Of a stretch of 39,324 bases of DNA, positions 1 through 7,857 are shown piece by piece; the stretch's first letter is position 1, and every line of letters begins with the position of its first letter. The notes under the pieces are model-generated. The model was given only the letters and a program-made list of their open reading frames with translations. It had not been told where the DNA came from and ran no database searches. This DNA is from Planctomycetota bacterium. GTDB taxonomy: Bacteria; Planctomycetota; Planctomycetia; Pirellulales; Lacipirellulaceae. Location of the stretch: positions 1 to 39,324 of the forward strand of contig JAJRWS010000174.1 in the NCBI GenBank assembly GCA_024276705.1, read 5' to 3'. The translations under genes and the position numbers were made by a program.

Positions 1-896
1 CCGTTGTAGGCGTTGCGGGCGAGCAACGTGTTGAGCCAAGGTTCTTCACGCTCATGATGGGCGATGTGGCCCATCGCAATGTAGAGTTTACCTCCTGCGG
101 AGGTCGTGATGGCCGGCATGGCGATGTAAAGCGGCAGACCGAGCCATTGGGTTCGGTAAGGCGCTCGGATCACCTGGTCGTCCGAAACCGGATTGTTGTC
201 CGGACCATGTTCCCAATGGCTCCAGTTGTCCGTGCCAGCCCGCGCCGGTTTGCGAATTTTCATCCAGACGCCTTGCCCATCTTCGACGATTTCCGCTGCC
301 ACTTGTTGGGCTGGATCCTTGGGCCCAATCCGGTCCCGCCACTTGCGCAGCCCGTCGCGATTCAACCCGGCTGCAGCCGCCTGGGATGAGGTCCGAAAAC
401 CCACAATCGCGCGCCCGCCGGGGCGCAGGACACGAAGAATTTCCGTCGTGGACATTTTTTCGAACTGATCTTCGCTCCCATCGATCGCCAGCAGCAGGTC
501 GATCATGCCGCTCGCATAGGGTAAGCGTTCCAGTTGGCCTCGTTCCACAACAATCCGTTTTCCGAATAGGCCTGCCCGGTCCACGGCCGCGCGCACTTTG
601 GCAACCGAATCGGGCCGCGGATCGAGGACATGCACAAAGAATTGTCCTGGCATGGATTCCTCTTCCGAAACCATGGCCAGCGGCAGCCGACTGTCGTCAC
701 AACCGACGATGGAGCAAACACCCGCGCTGATTCCCGAAAGTTTTCGAAGGTGAGCTCCCAGGCTCGCCCCGTTTTCATCGGGAGCCGTCTCAGCACGCGT
801 CTGGGGAATGACTGCCTCCCAGGCGGACTCTGGCAAAAACCAGGCACATCCCAGAGACAGCAGGCAGATGAGTCGCAAACGGTGAACAGGTCGCAT
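1..896 (-). CDS. Exported methyltransferase/PQQ-propeller-type protein (N-terminal part, runs off the window)
   Basis: This partial gene gives about 298 residues before the window edge. It starts at an ATG at 896 with a GGAGGG ribosome site 6 bases upstream. A basic, hydrophobic leader (MRPVHRLRLICLLSLGCAW) indicates export. Around residues 55-160 there is a class I methyltransferase-like stretch: a VHVLDPRPDSVAKVRA segment, then YASGMIDLLLAIDGSEDQF, then EILRVLRPGGRAIVGFRT, which matches the usual D-x-x-L...RPGG pattern. After residue 200 comes DNWSHWEHGPDNNPVS and LYIAMPAITTSAGGKLYIAMGH. From memory this is typical of planctomycete exported proteins that join a methyltransferase-like domain to a PQQ-type beta-propeller. 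The actual substrate is unknown, and the propeller lies outside the window. The gene is divergent from the GH62 genes, with a decayed fragment between them. Confidence 0.75.
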   Translation of the reverse strand, partial: MRPVHRLRLICLLSLGCAWFLPESAWEAVIPQTRAETAPDENGASLGAHLRKLSGISAGVCSIVGCDDSRLPLAMVSEEESMPGQFFVHVLDPRPDSVAKVRAAVDRAGLFGKRIVVERGQLERLPYASGMIDLLLAIDGSEDQFEKMSTTEILRVLRPGGRAIVGFRTSSQAAAAGLNRDGLRKWRDRIGPKDPAQQVAAEIVEDGQGVWMKIRKPARAGTDNWSHWEHGPDNNPVSDDQVIRAPYRTQWLGLPLYIAMPAITTSAGGKLYIAMGHIAHHEREEPWLNTLLARNAYN

Positions 897-1002
897 CGCA
901 AGGCCCTCCAATGGTAGAATGACGCATGGTAGTCTCGCAACCGGAGCATGCCTTGTCAATCAATGGAACCTCCTAGTACATGGAAACCGCAAAGTCCGTT
1001 TT

Positions 1003-1089
1003 TCCAGTGCCGCTGAAGACCTTGCTACCTGGCTATTGCTGGGCATGGGATCTCTGCTGTTGGCGACACGTAGACGACGGTCCTGTTAG
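1003..1089 (+). pseudogene. Orphan PEP-CTERM-like C-terminal tail
   Basis: A reading frame ending in TAG at 1087-1089 encodes SSAAEDLATWLLLGMGSLLL followed by ATRRRRSC. This is a single hydrophobic helix capped by four arginines, the layout of PEP-CTERM/exosortase sorting tails. There is no start codon in this frame and no room for a full protein after the start of the left-hand gene at 896. Just upstream, gtgccgctgaagac would read V-P-E-D if two bases were removed, so a frameshifted V-P-E-P motif is plausible. I read it as the last remnant of a deleted PEP-CTERM protein gene; the hairpin at 1143-1177 would be its terminator. Alternatively it is chance coding potential. Confidence 0.45.
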
Positions 1090-1142
1090 ACAGTGTGAAC
1101 CGTATGGCCCCATGTGATTCAGAATGCAATAAGGCGCTTCAC

Positions 1143-1177
1143 GCAAGGCCGCCTGCCTGGTTGGTAGGCGGCCTTGC
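1143..1177 (+). terminator. Terminator-like hairpin
   Basis: A perfect 12-bp inverted repeat (GCAAGGCCGCCT at 1143-1154 and its complement at 1166-1177) encloses an 11-nt loop and is followed by TTT. It lies between divergent genes, so it ends neither neighbour. It fits best as the leftover terminator of the deleted gene whose tail is at 1003-1089. Confidence 0.55.
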
Positions 1178-1337
1178 TTTCCGTGTGCCCTTTGAGTCGT
1201 GCCCTGCTGGAATGCATTTGTCCAAATGGTAAAGCAGTTTATACGCAAAATAGTTCTATGCAAATTTATAGAAATACCCTCCGGACTGGTTCCAACCGTG
1301 CCATCCTTTACAAATAATACCTTTCGATGAGAAAAAC

Positions 1338-2459
1338 ATGAAATATCCATTATTACTCCTCCTGACGACTATGTTTTACGCCAGCCTTTGTTGGGCCGGG
1401 GAGACGCTAGTTGTTGCTGAGGACCAAATTGTTTGGAATAAGGTCGATGGAGCAACCGCCGAAGATCCTTTCGTGACAGGGCAGTTCTCGTGGATTGCCA
1501 GCCCGCCATTGATTGGGCCGGTCGACCATGGTGATGATCATTGCGACTCGATCAAGGATCCGACGATCGTCCGTTATGACGGTCGTTGGCATCTGTTCAC
1601 AACCTTACGCAGCGAGAAACGATCGCATCAGATTGAATACATGTCGTTCACGGACTGGAAGGATGCCAACCAGGCGGAGCGGCACCTGCTCGATTTGACC
1701 GGGGGGTATTATTGTGCTCCGCAGGTATTCTATTTTTCACCTCAACAGAAGTGGTATTTGATTCATCAGATCCAGGATCCCAAACGGAAACCCTCGTTGC
1801 AGCCAGCTTTTTCCACTTCCGACGATATCAACAACCCTCGGTTGTGGAGCAAATCCAAGTTGTTGTTCGAGCAGCATCCGGATAACGTCAAGATGTGGAT
1901 CGATTTCTGGGTGATTTGCGATGACACGAAGGCGCACTTGTTTTTTACCTCGCATGCCGGCTGGATGTGGCGGAGTGAAACGTCTCTCGAAGATTTTCCC
2001 GCTAAATGGAGCCGGCCCGAAGTGGTACTGCGCGGCGACATTTTCGAGGCCAGTCATACCTATCGTTTGAAAGGCAGGAACCAGTTTCTCACGTTGATAG
2101 AAGCCCGGAACGGAGGAAAACGGTATTTCAAAGCATTCACGGCTGGGCGGCTTGACGGCAAATGGAGCCCGTTGGCTGCATCCCTTGATCAGTCCCTTGC
2201 ATCCCCGCGCAACGTGCGATTCGAGGGAAAGACTCCCCATGAAAAGCCTTGGACCAGTTCATTTAGCCATGGCGAGTTTTTGCGATCCGGATATGACCAG
2301 CGGCTTCAGATCGATCCGAACGACACGCGGATCCTGTATCAGGGCGTGGCAAAGGATACGAAAGTTTACGAAAACTACGGAAAAATTCCGTGGAGGCTGG
2401 GGCTGCTCACCCTTGATCGTAATACGGGTACGGCCACCCCACACGGAAAAACGCCCTAG
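1338..2459 (+). CDS. Secreted GH62 alpha-L-arabinofuranosidase
   Basis: This 373-residue protein has a signal peptide (MKYPLLLLLTTMFYASLCWA) and then one catalytic domain of the five-bladed propeller family GH62, which removes arabinofuranosyl side chains from arabinoxylan or arabinan. Family landmarks are clear: SIKDPTIV with the likely general base D74, YYCAPQVFYFSP (residues 124-135), KWYLI, WIDFWVICDD (188-196) with D189, FEASHTY with the likely general acid E237, FSHGEFLRSGYDQ, and the closing IPWRLGLLTL. All three expected acidic residues are present. A paralogue follows 162 bp downstream in the same direction. After the TAG stop the frame remains open for 29 codons of protein-like sequence (2460-2549). 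The spacer upstream holds no convincing promoter. Family assignment is confident; the substrate is inferred from the family. Confidence 0.9.
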   Translation: MKYPLLLLLTTMFYASLCWAGETLVVAEDQIVWNKVDGATAEDPFVTGQFSWIASPPLIGPVDHGDDHCDSIKDPTIVRYDGRWHLFTTLRSEKRSHQIEYMSFTDWKDANQAERHLLDLTGGYYCAPQVFYFSPQQKWYLIHQIQDPKRKPSLQPAFSTSDDINNPRLWSKSKLLFEQHPDNVKMWIDFWVICDDTKAHLFFTSHAGWMWRSETSLEDFPAKWSRPEVVLRGDIFEASHTYRLKGRNQFLTLIEARNGGKRYFKAFTAGRLDGKWSPLAASLDQSLASPRNVRFEGKTPHEKPWTSSFSHGEFLRSGYDQRLQIDPNDTRILYQGVAKDTKVYENYGKIPWRLGLLTLDRNTGTATPHGKTP

Positions 2460-2621
2460 CGTGCGACGATTCAGCGCGAACAGGTGGGCCAGGTCGATGG
2501 AAAAGAAATTTATTCCCATGTTTGTGTCCACAAATTTTACACCGACTGAGTTTCACACCAATAGTCAATGTGCTTTCAGGTCCTTAAGTGGCGCTGCCCT
2601 AACTAGCGAAAGGAAATTACA

Positions 2622-3749
2622 ATGGCTCAATCTTTATCTAAGTTTTCTCTAGCGGTCTTTTTAAGTCTGTCTGTTTTTTCAGTGCCCTCTTGGGCTCAAA
2701 GCAATCCAGGCCTGTTCCCCTATGGAAAGTGGACAGTAAGCCAACCGATATTTCAGCCTGGTCCGAAAGGAACTTTCGACGAGGTGGCAGTGAAGGACCC
2801 GACCATTGTCTTTTACCAGGGCCGCTACCACATGTTCTATACCAGTAAGGCAACGCCCGAGACGACCAAAAACAAATTGAAATACGTCAGCAAGGGCCGC
2901 TCCGCCGTTGGCTATGTTTCAGCACCCGACCTGAAAAGTTTAAACAAGGCCAGGCGATATGATTTGTGCAAGATCATCGAGGACGTTGTGGTCGCTCCCC
3001 AGGTGTTTTATTTCCGGCCGCATAAGCTTTGATACCTTGTTGCCCAGACCACGGTGAAAGGCAAGCCGGACTTGATGCCGGTCTACCTGACCAATCCGGA
3101 CATAGCCGACGTACGGGGTTGGTCCAAGCCCACAATGATCAAGACTCGAAAAGCCAACAACGGTTTTTGGATTGATTTCTGGGTCATTTGCGACCAGGCC
3201 AAGGCGCACCTCTTTTACACCGACCATGAAGGCTCTCTGTTCCGAATGGAATGTCCGATCGAAACCTTTCCCGAAGGGTATGCGAACCAAAGAGAAGAAA
3301 CCGTCTTGACGGTGCGTGGCGAAACCGCACAAGGCCGCTGGCGGCTGCACGAGGGGAGTCATATCTATCATGTCAAAAAAACCGGCCAATACCTGGCCCT
3401 GCTGGAGGCCGTTTACCCGCACCCGACGCGTAAAAATTACTGGGACAGCCGATCCCGGTTTATGTTCGCGATGGTTGCCGACAAACTGGAAGGACCCTGG
3501 CGGCGGGTCGAGCCTGAACTCAATGAGTTTGCCGGAAACCCAAAAAACCTGTTCAACGAAGATGGTTCTCGATCGGCCTATGGACAGGTCAGTCATTTTG
3601 AATTGATTCGTTCTGGCTACGATCAGAAACTGGAGATCGAGGACTTCCATCTCCAGTTGTTATTTCAGGCATTCGACGCATCGCACATGGATAGCAATTA
3701 TGATTATAACGATTTGCCCTGGGAATTGGCGGTGATGCGGAATCAATGA
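2622..3749 (+). pseudogene. Second GH62 arabinofuranosidase, interrupted by an in-frame TGA
   Basis: This is a paralogue of the preceding gene with the same layout: signal peptide to about residue 25 (ending VPSWAQ), AVKDPTIVFYQGRYHMFY with base D59, VAPQVFYFRP, WIDFWVICDQ, HEGSHIYHV supplying the acid, HFELIRSGYDQKLEIE and NDLPWELAVM. The frame is continuous from 2622 to 3749 except for TGA at 3030-3032. Aligned with the neighbour, the stop falls exactly on the conserved Trp of the K-W-Y-L motif (QQKWYLIHQ versus HKL-stop-YLVAQ), so a single TGG to TGA change explains it. The first part gives only 136 residues and lacks two of the three catalytic acids. A GTG at 3054 could restart translation, but without export signal or base. 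Recent nonsense mutation, sequencing error and UGA read-through are all possible; other genes here use TGA as a normal stop. Confidence 0.85.
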
Positions 3750-3768
3750 CCATCTGCTCCGCAGGCGT

Positions 3769-3948
3769 TCATTGATTGTCGTCCGCGACTCGGTAACGGT
3801 CGGCCAACACGGTGTCCACCAGCAGTTGAATTGCGTGGTAGGCAATCAATGGCAGAACCGCCAGTCCGCCGAAATCCAATGCCACCGCCAGGCCGACCAT
3901 TATTTTCACAAGACAGAGGTTTTTTAAGTTCGGCTGATTTTTTTCACT
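3769..3948 (-). pseudogene. C-terminal fragment of a bile acid:sodium symporter (BASS) family transporter
   Basis: The minus-strand frame reads KIMVGLAVALDFGGLAVLPL then IAYHAIQLLVDTVLADRYRV and stops with TGA at 3769-3771. This resembles the final transmembrane helix and tail of BASS-family transporters. It is the missing end of the transporter whose N-terminal part lies at 4605-5106. The two pieces are separated by the toxin-antitoxin cassette, and roughly 110-130 residues of the transporter core are gone. The exact break lies in the A/T-rich stretch at about 3915-3943, just beyond the toxin stop codon. Confidence 0.7.
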
Positions 3949-4258
3949 CTAGGGGATCTTCCAGCCGATCTCGCCAGTAACCGGGGCGGCGGCGGAAGTG
4001 GCAAACAGCGAGGCCGATGATCTTCTCCGGTCGCTCTACATAAACCAAGCCGTAAGGATATTTTCGGAACTGAAAAACCCGTGTTCCATGAAAGTAGGGC
4101 GTCCACCCTTGCGGACGATCTGCGACCAGTTCTCTGGCGCGGATCAACTCATTCCAAAACCGATCCGCCGCTTGCTCACTTCGATCAGCGTACCAATGAA
4201 AAGCTTGATGTGCCTCGATGATTGCTTCGGGGTGATATTCAAACGGTTGGTTTGGCAT
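3944..4258 (-). CDS. RelE/ParE-family toxin
   Basis: This 104-residue protein has the compact RelE/ParE toxin pattern: an N-terminal helical part (EYHPEAIIEAHQAFHWYADR, then AADRFWNELIRARELV) followed by strands TRVFQFRKYPYGLVYVE and KIIGLAVCHFRRRPGYWRDR. The last arginine-rich motif is typical of ParE-like members with the double-helix start. It would act in the cytoplasm as an mRNase or gyrase poison; the sequence does not decide which. Its start codon lies inside the end of the upstream antitoxin gene (20-bp overlap), the usual translational coupling of type II modules. The pair sits inside a broken BASS transporter gene, so it probably arrived as a mobile cassette. Confidence 0.85.
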   Translation of the reverse strand: MPNQPFEYHPEAIIEAHQAFHWYADRSEQAADRFWNELIRARELVADRPQGWTPYFHGTRVFQFRKYPYGLVYVERPEKIIGLAVCHFRRRPGYWRDRLEDPLE

Positions 4259-4508
4259 CGCCGCGGATCATCCTTTCCGCTTCATCAGCCGGGATCGTTT
4301 TCACGCGGCCACTGTCTACGTCGGCGATGCGTCGAGCAATTTCATCTTTCCAGGCTGCGGCGACATCAGCAGCGGGCTCTACTGGCCCATGATCAACTGA
4401 GGGATCAGCCAGACTGACGTGAATAGCATCCATTACCTCCAATCGCTGCTCTTCAGGTAGGGTAAGGACTGAGGCAATCACGTGTTGAATTTGCTCATTA
4501 CTTGGCAT
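4239..4508 (-). CDS. Addiction-module antitoxin (small unstable antitoxin type)
   Basis: This 89-residue acidic helical protein begins MPSNEQIQHVIASVLTLPEE and continues QRLEVMDAIHVSL, AAAWKDEIARRIADVDSGRV and IPADEAERM. That is the layout of the short addiction-module component family that pairs with RelE/ParE toxins: helices, then a W-x-x-E-I-x-R-R-x-x-x-x-x-x-G motif. It comes first in the operon, as antitoxins usually do, and overlaps the toxin by 20 bp. AAGGAG lies 8 bases before the ATG, with a good promoter upstream. It presumably binds and neutralises the toxin. No obvious DNA-binding domain is visible, so autoregulation is uncertain. Confidence 0.82.
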   Translation of the reverse strand: MPSNEQIQHVIASVLTLPEEQRLEVMDAIHVSLADPSVDHGPVEPAADVAAAWKDEIARRIADVDSGRVKTIPADEAERMIRGDAKPTV

Positions 4509-4535
4509 TCTTATTGCTCCTTTTCGGTTCTCCCC

Positions 4536-4565
4536 ATTCTATCAGGTTGCGACCTTATCGGTCAA
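4536..4565 (-). promoter_or_regulatory. Sigma-70-type promoter of the toxin-antitoxin operon
   Basis: On the minus strand TTGACC (4565-4560) is followed after 18 bases by TAGAAT (4541-4536). The antitoxin ribosome site AAGGAG (4522-4517) and its ATG at 4508 follow directly. The match to the -35/-10 consensus is good. The promoter lies within the inserted segment, so the cassette carries its own expression signal. Confidence 0.6.
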
Positions 4566-4604
4566 AACATCGTGTGATCAAAATAATCAGCCTAACAGCA
4601 AGTT

Positions 4605-5106
4605 CTATGGTAACACAACCAACAAGGCCAGTTTGATGGCCATCGATCCAAAAGGGATGGTTTTTTGCATGCTGTGGCCAGCGGTCCACTGCAGCCAGGT
4701 TGGCGTGGCCAGAAAGCAGCCCAGGTTGGTGATCAGCGTGACGCTGAGCGCGATCGCATCGTTTCCTCCGGCCCGCCGTGTCCAGACGGCTGCCGAGGCA
4801 ATCGTGCAAGGAACTGCGGCGGCGACCAAAAAACCGCTGCGAAGTTGGCCACTCAGCAAGGGACTCATGGCCCAAGCGAACAGCGGTAATAGAAGCAAGT
4901 TGACACCCACTCCGAGCATGGTCGGCAGAGGTCGGCTCAGCACGGCACGGATAGAATCGCTCCGCAGCGTCAAGCCCATGGCCAGCAGCACACTGGCCAC
5001 CAGTACGTTGCGCGGCAATTGCTCCACGAACGGAGTAAGCGGTTCATGGAATAAGGCCCCCAGCACCAGCGTCGCCGCCAGAGCCAGCAGGAACCAGCGA
5101 CGTTGG
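4605..5106 (-). pseudogene. N-terminal fragment of a bile acid:sodium symporter (BASS) family transporter
   Basis: The frame encodes FLQRRWFLLALAATLVLGAL, then VLLAMGLTL, VNLLLLPLFAWAMSPLLSG, AAAVPCTIASAAVWTRRAGG, NDAIALSVTLITNLGCFLAT and finally KLALLVVLP before a TAG at 4605-4607. The CTIASAAVWTRRAGGNDA stretch is highly characteristic of BASS-like transporters. About 165 residues remain of an expected 300-330; the tail is at 3769-3948. No ATG or convincing start exists at the 5' end: the first homologous codons (from about 5106) are preceded by the GTGGGA and GGGTTCA tandem repeats. The gene has therefore lost its start as well as its middle and is almost certainly dead. It may once have moved an organic anion with Na+. 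Confidence 0.8.
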
Positions 5107-5119
5107 AGGAATGTAAAAA

Positions 5120-5220
5120 GTGGGAGTGGGAGTGGGAGTGGGAGTGGGCAGGGTTCAGGGTTCAGGGTTCAGGGTTCAGGAAAAAAGGTGTCAGGTGTCG
5201 AAAGAAAGGGTTCAGGGTAA
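5120..5220 (+). repeat. Tandem-repeat block: GTGGGA units, GGGTTCA units, then AAAAAAGGTGTC module
   Basis: Four copies of the hexamer GTGGGA (5120-5143, plus a partial copy) are followed by four perfect copies of the heptamer GGGTTCA (5151-5178). Then come AAAAAAGGTGTCAGGTGTCG and AAAGGGTTCAGGG. The same modules recur at 7733-7857, 8356-8385, 36068-36115, 36338-36396 and 39131-39216. This copy replaces the expected 5' end of the broken BASS gene. Confidence 0.85.
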
Positions 5221-5466
5221 ATGATGCTGGGCATGTATTTCCCATTCCGCATTTAGGGACGGCCATCAATAGCTTCGGTATTCCAGGCAAAGTCGCGGTT
5301 ACTTTCATCCTGGTGCGGAAGGGAATGAGTGATGTGAGTTGTGGGAATCGATGATCTGAAGGATGGCTTCTAATGCAGTTCATCAATCATCGATCACACA
5401 TCAACCATCGGGTTGCCTGATTTTCCAGGGCTATTCCAAAGCAGGACGTTAATGTTGCAACAATCT

Positions 5467-7716
5467 TTAGGGGCTTTGCCCTTCTTCCTGCTCGCTGGTC
5501 TCGCTGGTCTCTTCCAGCCTCTGTTGCAATTGGCGGGCGCGTAGTTGGTTGCCTTGCTGCTGAAGCGATCGGTCGGCTTGGAGCAGGGTAATGGCCTCTT
5601 GCAACTGATCCTCGGCTTCGTACGTGCGGGCCAGGTTGTATTGCGCGCCCGCAGTCCAGGGACCGGGAGGCTTAGCCTCCAGCGTACGGTCTTTCAGCCA
5701 ATTCACCGCGGAGCTGTATTTCTGCATGTCATAACAGAGCAGCCCAAGCCAGTAGCTGGCGTCATGCTTGGACATACGATAGATGACCTGCTTGGCAGGT
5801 TGCAACCGACGTAACTGCTGTTCGGACGGGCGTACGGAACGATCCTGGTAAAGACGCAAAGCGTCGCGATGGCCGCGGTTCGGTTCGGCCAGAGGATCGT
5901 CGCGGCGGGCGGGTGGCACCGGCTTGAAGCCCTGAAAGTGGAGTACTCGCGCTTTCCAGAGTTTGGGCCGTTGGGCGAACACGGCAATTCGAAAGGCGGC
6001 CTGCTTTCGTGCGGCCGGTTTGATGGTCTGCTCGGCCTGAATGGCCCGGAAAGGCTCCGGCCATAATTTCACGCCGGCCAGGTGCGAGTGCCCCTTGAGC
6101 TGTTCAGCAAGACGACGATGGTCGGCACTGAGAATCACCGACTGTTCGCCTTCCAGATGACTCTCCAGCAGGAAAGCCCGGCGCGACAGCTGCAGCGAGG
6201 AGGCCACCAGACTGGCTTCAACATGCGTCAACTCGCTGGCATCCACCCGATAGGGATGGCCATCGTCCAGGGCCAGTTGCTGCAAGAGTGAGGGATTGTC
6301 CACAACCTCAGCCAGCGTGGCCACCGTCCCGTCCTGGGAGCCAGACCCGGCTTGGGAGCCAGACCCGTCCTGGGAGCCAGACCCGGCTTGGGAACTGGGG
6401 GCGGAGGAACTGGAAACGGGGGAACCGGGGACGGGCAGACCCAATTGCGTGTCGAATAGATACAGTTTTCCCTCGCTCCACAAGGCGGGCAACCACCAGG
6501 GCGATGGCTCCAGAGTGGTCCGATCGTCCCCGGTTCTGTCACCAGAAGCCTCGTTTTTGGCAGCATTCTCCTTGATGGGGCCTGCCGTGGAGAGCATCAC
6601 CACATCGAGTTGCTGTTGGCGGCAGAGTTCAGCAAATACCCAGGCGCGCTGCCTGGCCGTGCCATGGCCGTACATGAGCACCTGCCAGGGGTGAAACACG
6701 ATGGTTTCTGGGTCGGGAGCATCCAGTTGAATATTGCGGATGGTCCAATCGAACAGCGCGGAAGCGACTTCCACATCGTCCAGGGCAGGACCGATGGCCC
6801 AGGCAGAGATGTCACGCAGCCAGATGGCCTGTTGCAACAAGCGCACTTCTTCATTGGAAAAGAGGCCTTCTCGCAACGCGTCCGCTTGCAGGAGCGTGGC
6901 AATGTCTTTCTCGGTTCGAAGCGATTCGGGCAAGGTCGCCAGGAGAGGATCGGCCTGCCATGTTTGCTGTCGGTTCTGGTCTGGACGGCTGCGCAGCCAA
7001 AGATTGATTCGTTCCGCCAGTTGCAGTAAGGCCCCTTCGTCAGGTGTGGGCTCCCAGGCGACCACCGGGCGCCGCAGCTTCACGTACCGGTTCAGGCGTT
7101 TTCGGACATCATTCATGCGTTTGTCGGAGTAACGCCAGATTTCCAATCGCTCCGGTACCGTGACAGGCCCGGTCAACCCCCCTTCCACAATCAACGTATT
7201 TTCAGGATTACGAGTGTCGAGCCGGCGAACGGTGAGCTGCAAATAAGTCCGTTTCGCGATTCCATGCTCGCGACTCTCCTGATCGTAGTTAATGTAGTAA
7301 CGAACGATGTCTCCGAATCCTACTCCCAGGCGGCGAAAATTGGCATTGCCGGAAGTTACCTGAATGAAGTTGTAAGGCCCTTCGGGAACGTCCGGATTGA
7401 CACTGCAGATGGCTTGGACTTCCTTCTGGTCACGGCTCTTGGATGCGTCGAGGACTACCTGGGGAGGTTTCAATTCCAAGTCGACTTCGCGTGGCAGGTC
7501 GTTGAGGGTGGCGGCGATACTGTTCAGGATCAAGGCGGAAGGATCACGATTCGAAGAGGAGACTCGAATGCCTTGACTTGAACGCCCTCGGCGTTGAGAT
7601 CGCTTTTTCGGGCGTTCACATCCATCGAGCATGCCCGCGAATAGTACCACCAGCAGTACGACAAGAACTCGTTGGGACGAAGCAAAAGACGCCAGAGGAT
7701 TTACTATGATTTTCAC
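5467..7716 (-). CDS. Large planctomycete-type lipoprotein with TPR-like C-terminus; function unknown
   Basis: The predicted product has 749 residues and starts at a GTG at 7716; no ribosome site is obvious. A hydrophobic leader ends in the lipobox-like LDGC (C33), so it is probably a lipoprotein. Residues 34-60 are very basic. The middle has an FAELCRQQQLDVVML segment after GTARQRAW, which vaguely recalls transglutaminase-like folds, but I see no clear catalytic triad. Residues about 441-462 are a low-complexity S-Q-[AD]-G-S-G repeat encoded by an 18-bp tandem repeat. The C-terminal 110 residues (ASYWLGLLCYDMQKYSSAVNWL, then GAQYNLARTYEAEDQLQEAI) look like two TPR units. No specific function can be assigned. 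Both flanks carry the dispersed repeat family. Confidence 0.75.
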   Translation of the reverse strand: MKIIVNPLASFASSQRVLVVLLVVLFAGMLDGCERPKKRSQRRGRSSQGIRVSSSNRDPSALILNSIAATLNDLPREVDLELKPPQVVLDASKSRDQKEVQAICSVNPDVPEGPYNFIQVTSGNANFRRLGVGFGDIVRYYINYDQESREHGIAKRTYLQLTVRRLDTRNPENTLIVEGGLTGPVTVPERLEIWRYSDKRMNDVRKRLNRYVKLRRPVVAWEPTPDEGALLQLAERINLWLRSRPDQNRQQTWQADPLLATLPESLRTEKDIATLLQADALREGLFSNEEVRLLQQAIWLRDISAWAIGPALDDVEVASALFDWTIRNIQLDAPDPETIVFHPWQVLMYGHGTARQRAWVFAELCRQQQLDVVMLSTAGPIKENAAKNEASGDRTGDDRTTLEPSPWWLPALWSEGKLYLFDTQLGLPVPGSPVSSSSAPSSQAGSGSQDGSGSQAGSGSQDGTVATLAEVVDNPSLLQQLALDDGHPYRVDASELTHVEASLVASSLQLSRRAFLLESHLEGEQSVILSADHRRLAEQLKGHSHLAGVKLWPEPFRAIQAEQTIKPAARKQAAFRIAVFAQRPKLWKARVLHFQGFKPVPPARRDDPLAEPNRGHRDALRLYQDRSVRPSEQQLRRLQPAKQVIYRMSKHDASYWLGLLCYDMQKYSSAVNWLKDRTLEAKPPGPWTAGAQYNLARTYEAEDQLQEAITLLQADRSLQQQGNQLRARQLQQRLEETSETSEQEEGQSP
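6331..6395 (-). repeat. In-frame 18-bp tandem repeat inside the lipoprotein gene
   Basis: Three full copies and one partial copy of an 18-bp unit (gtcctgggagccagaccc alternating with ggcttgggagccagaccc on the + strand) encode alternating S-Q-A-G-S-G and S-Q-D-G-S-G. The period is a multiple of three, so copy-number change would keep the frame. It forms a flexible linker between the middle domain and the TPR-like part. Confidence 0.85.
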
Positions 7717-7732
7717 AGCGAAAGTGATTGTT

Positions 7733-7857
7733 AGGGTTCAAGGAAAAAGGTGTCGGGGGAAGAGGGGTCAGGGTTCAGGAAAGAAGGCGTCTGGTGTCAG
7801 GTGTCGGAACCTGTCAATTGTCAATAGTTATTTGTCAATTGTCATTGGCCATTGATT
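7733..7857 (+). repeat. Dispersed repeat copy: GGGTTCA, GGTGTC and TTGTCAA modules
   Basis: Directly upstream of the lipoprotein start, this block contains AGGGTTCAAGGAAAAAGGTG, a second GGGTTCAGG, GGTGTCAGGTGTCGG, and then a 7-nt-periodic stretch built on TGTCAAT/TGTCATT. The 34 bases at 7806-7839 are identical to 39169-39202. The heptad period resembles the short tandemly repeated repetitive (STRR) sequences known from cyanobacteria. Confidence 0.85.

Noticed and set aside
503-949. 148-residue minus-strand frame at the left end
   Set aside because: It is a different frame from the one that encodes the methyltransferase-like sequence, and it matches nothing.
2940-3650. 236-residue minus-strand frame across the second GH62
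   Set aside because: Antisense to conserved GH62 motifs; no start signal.
5120-5178. Tandem repeats as a CRISPR array
   Set aside because: The units are 6-7 nt without spacers.
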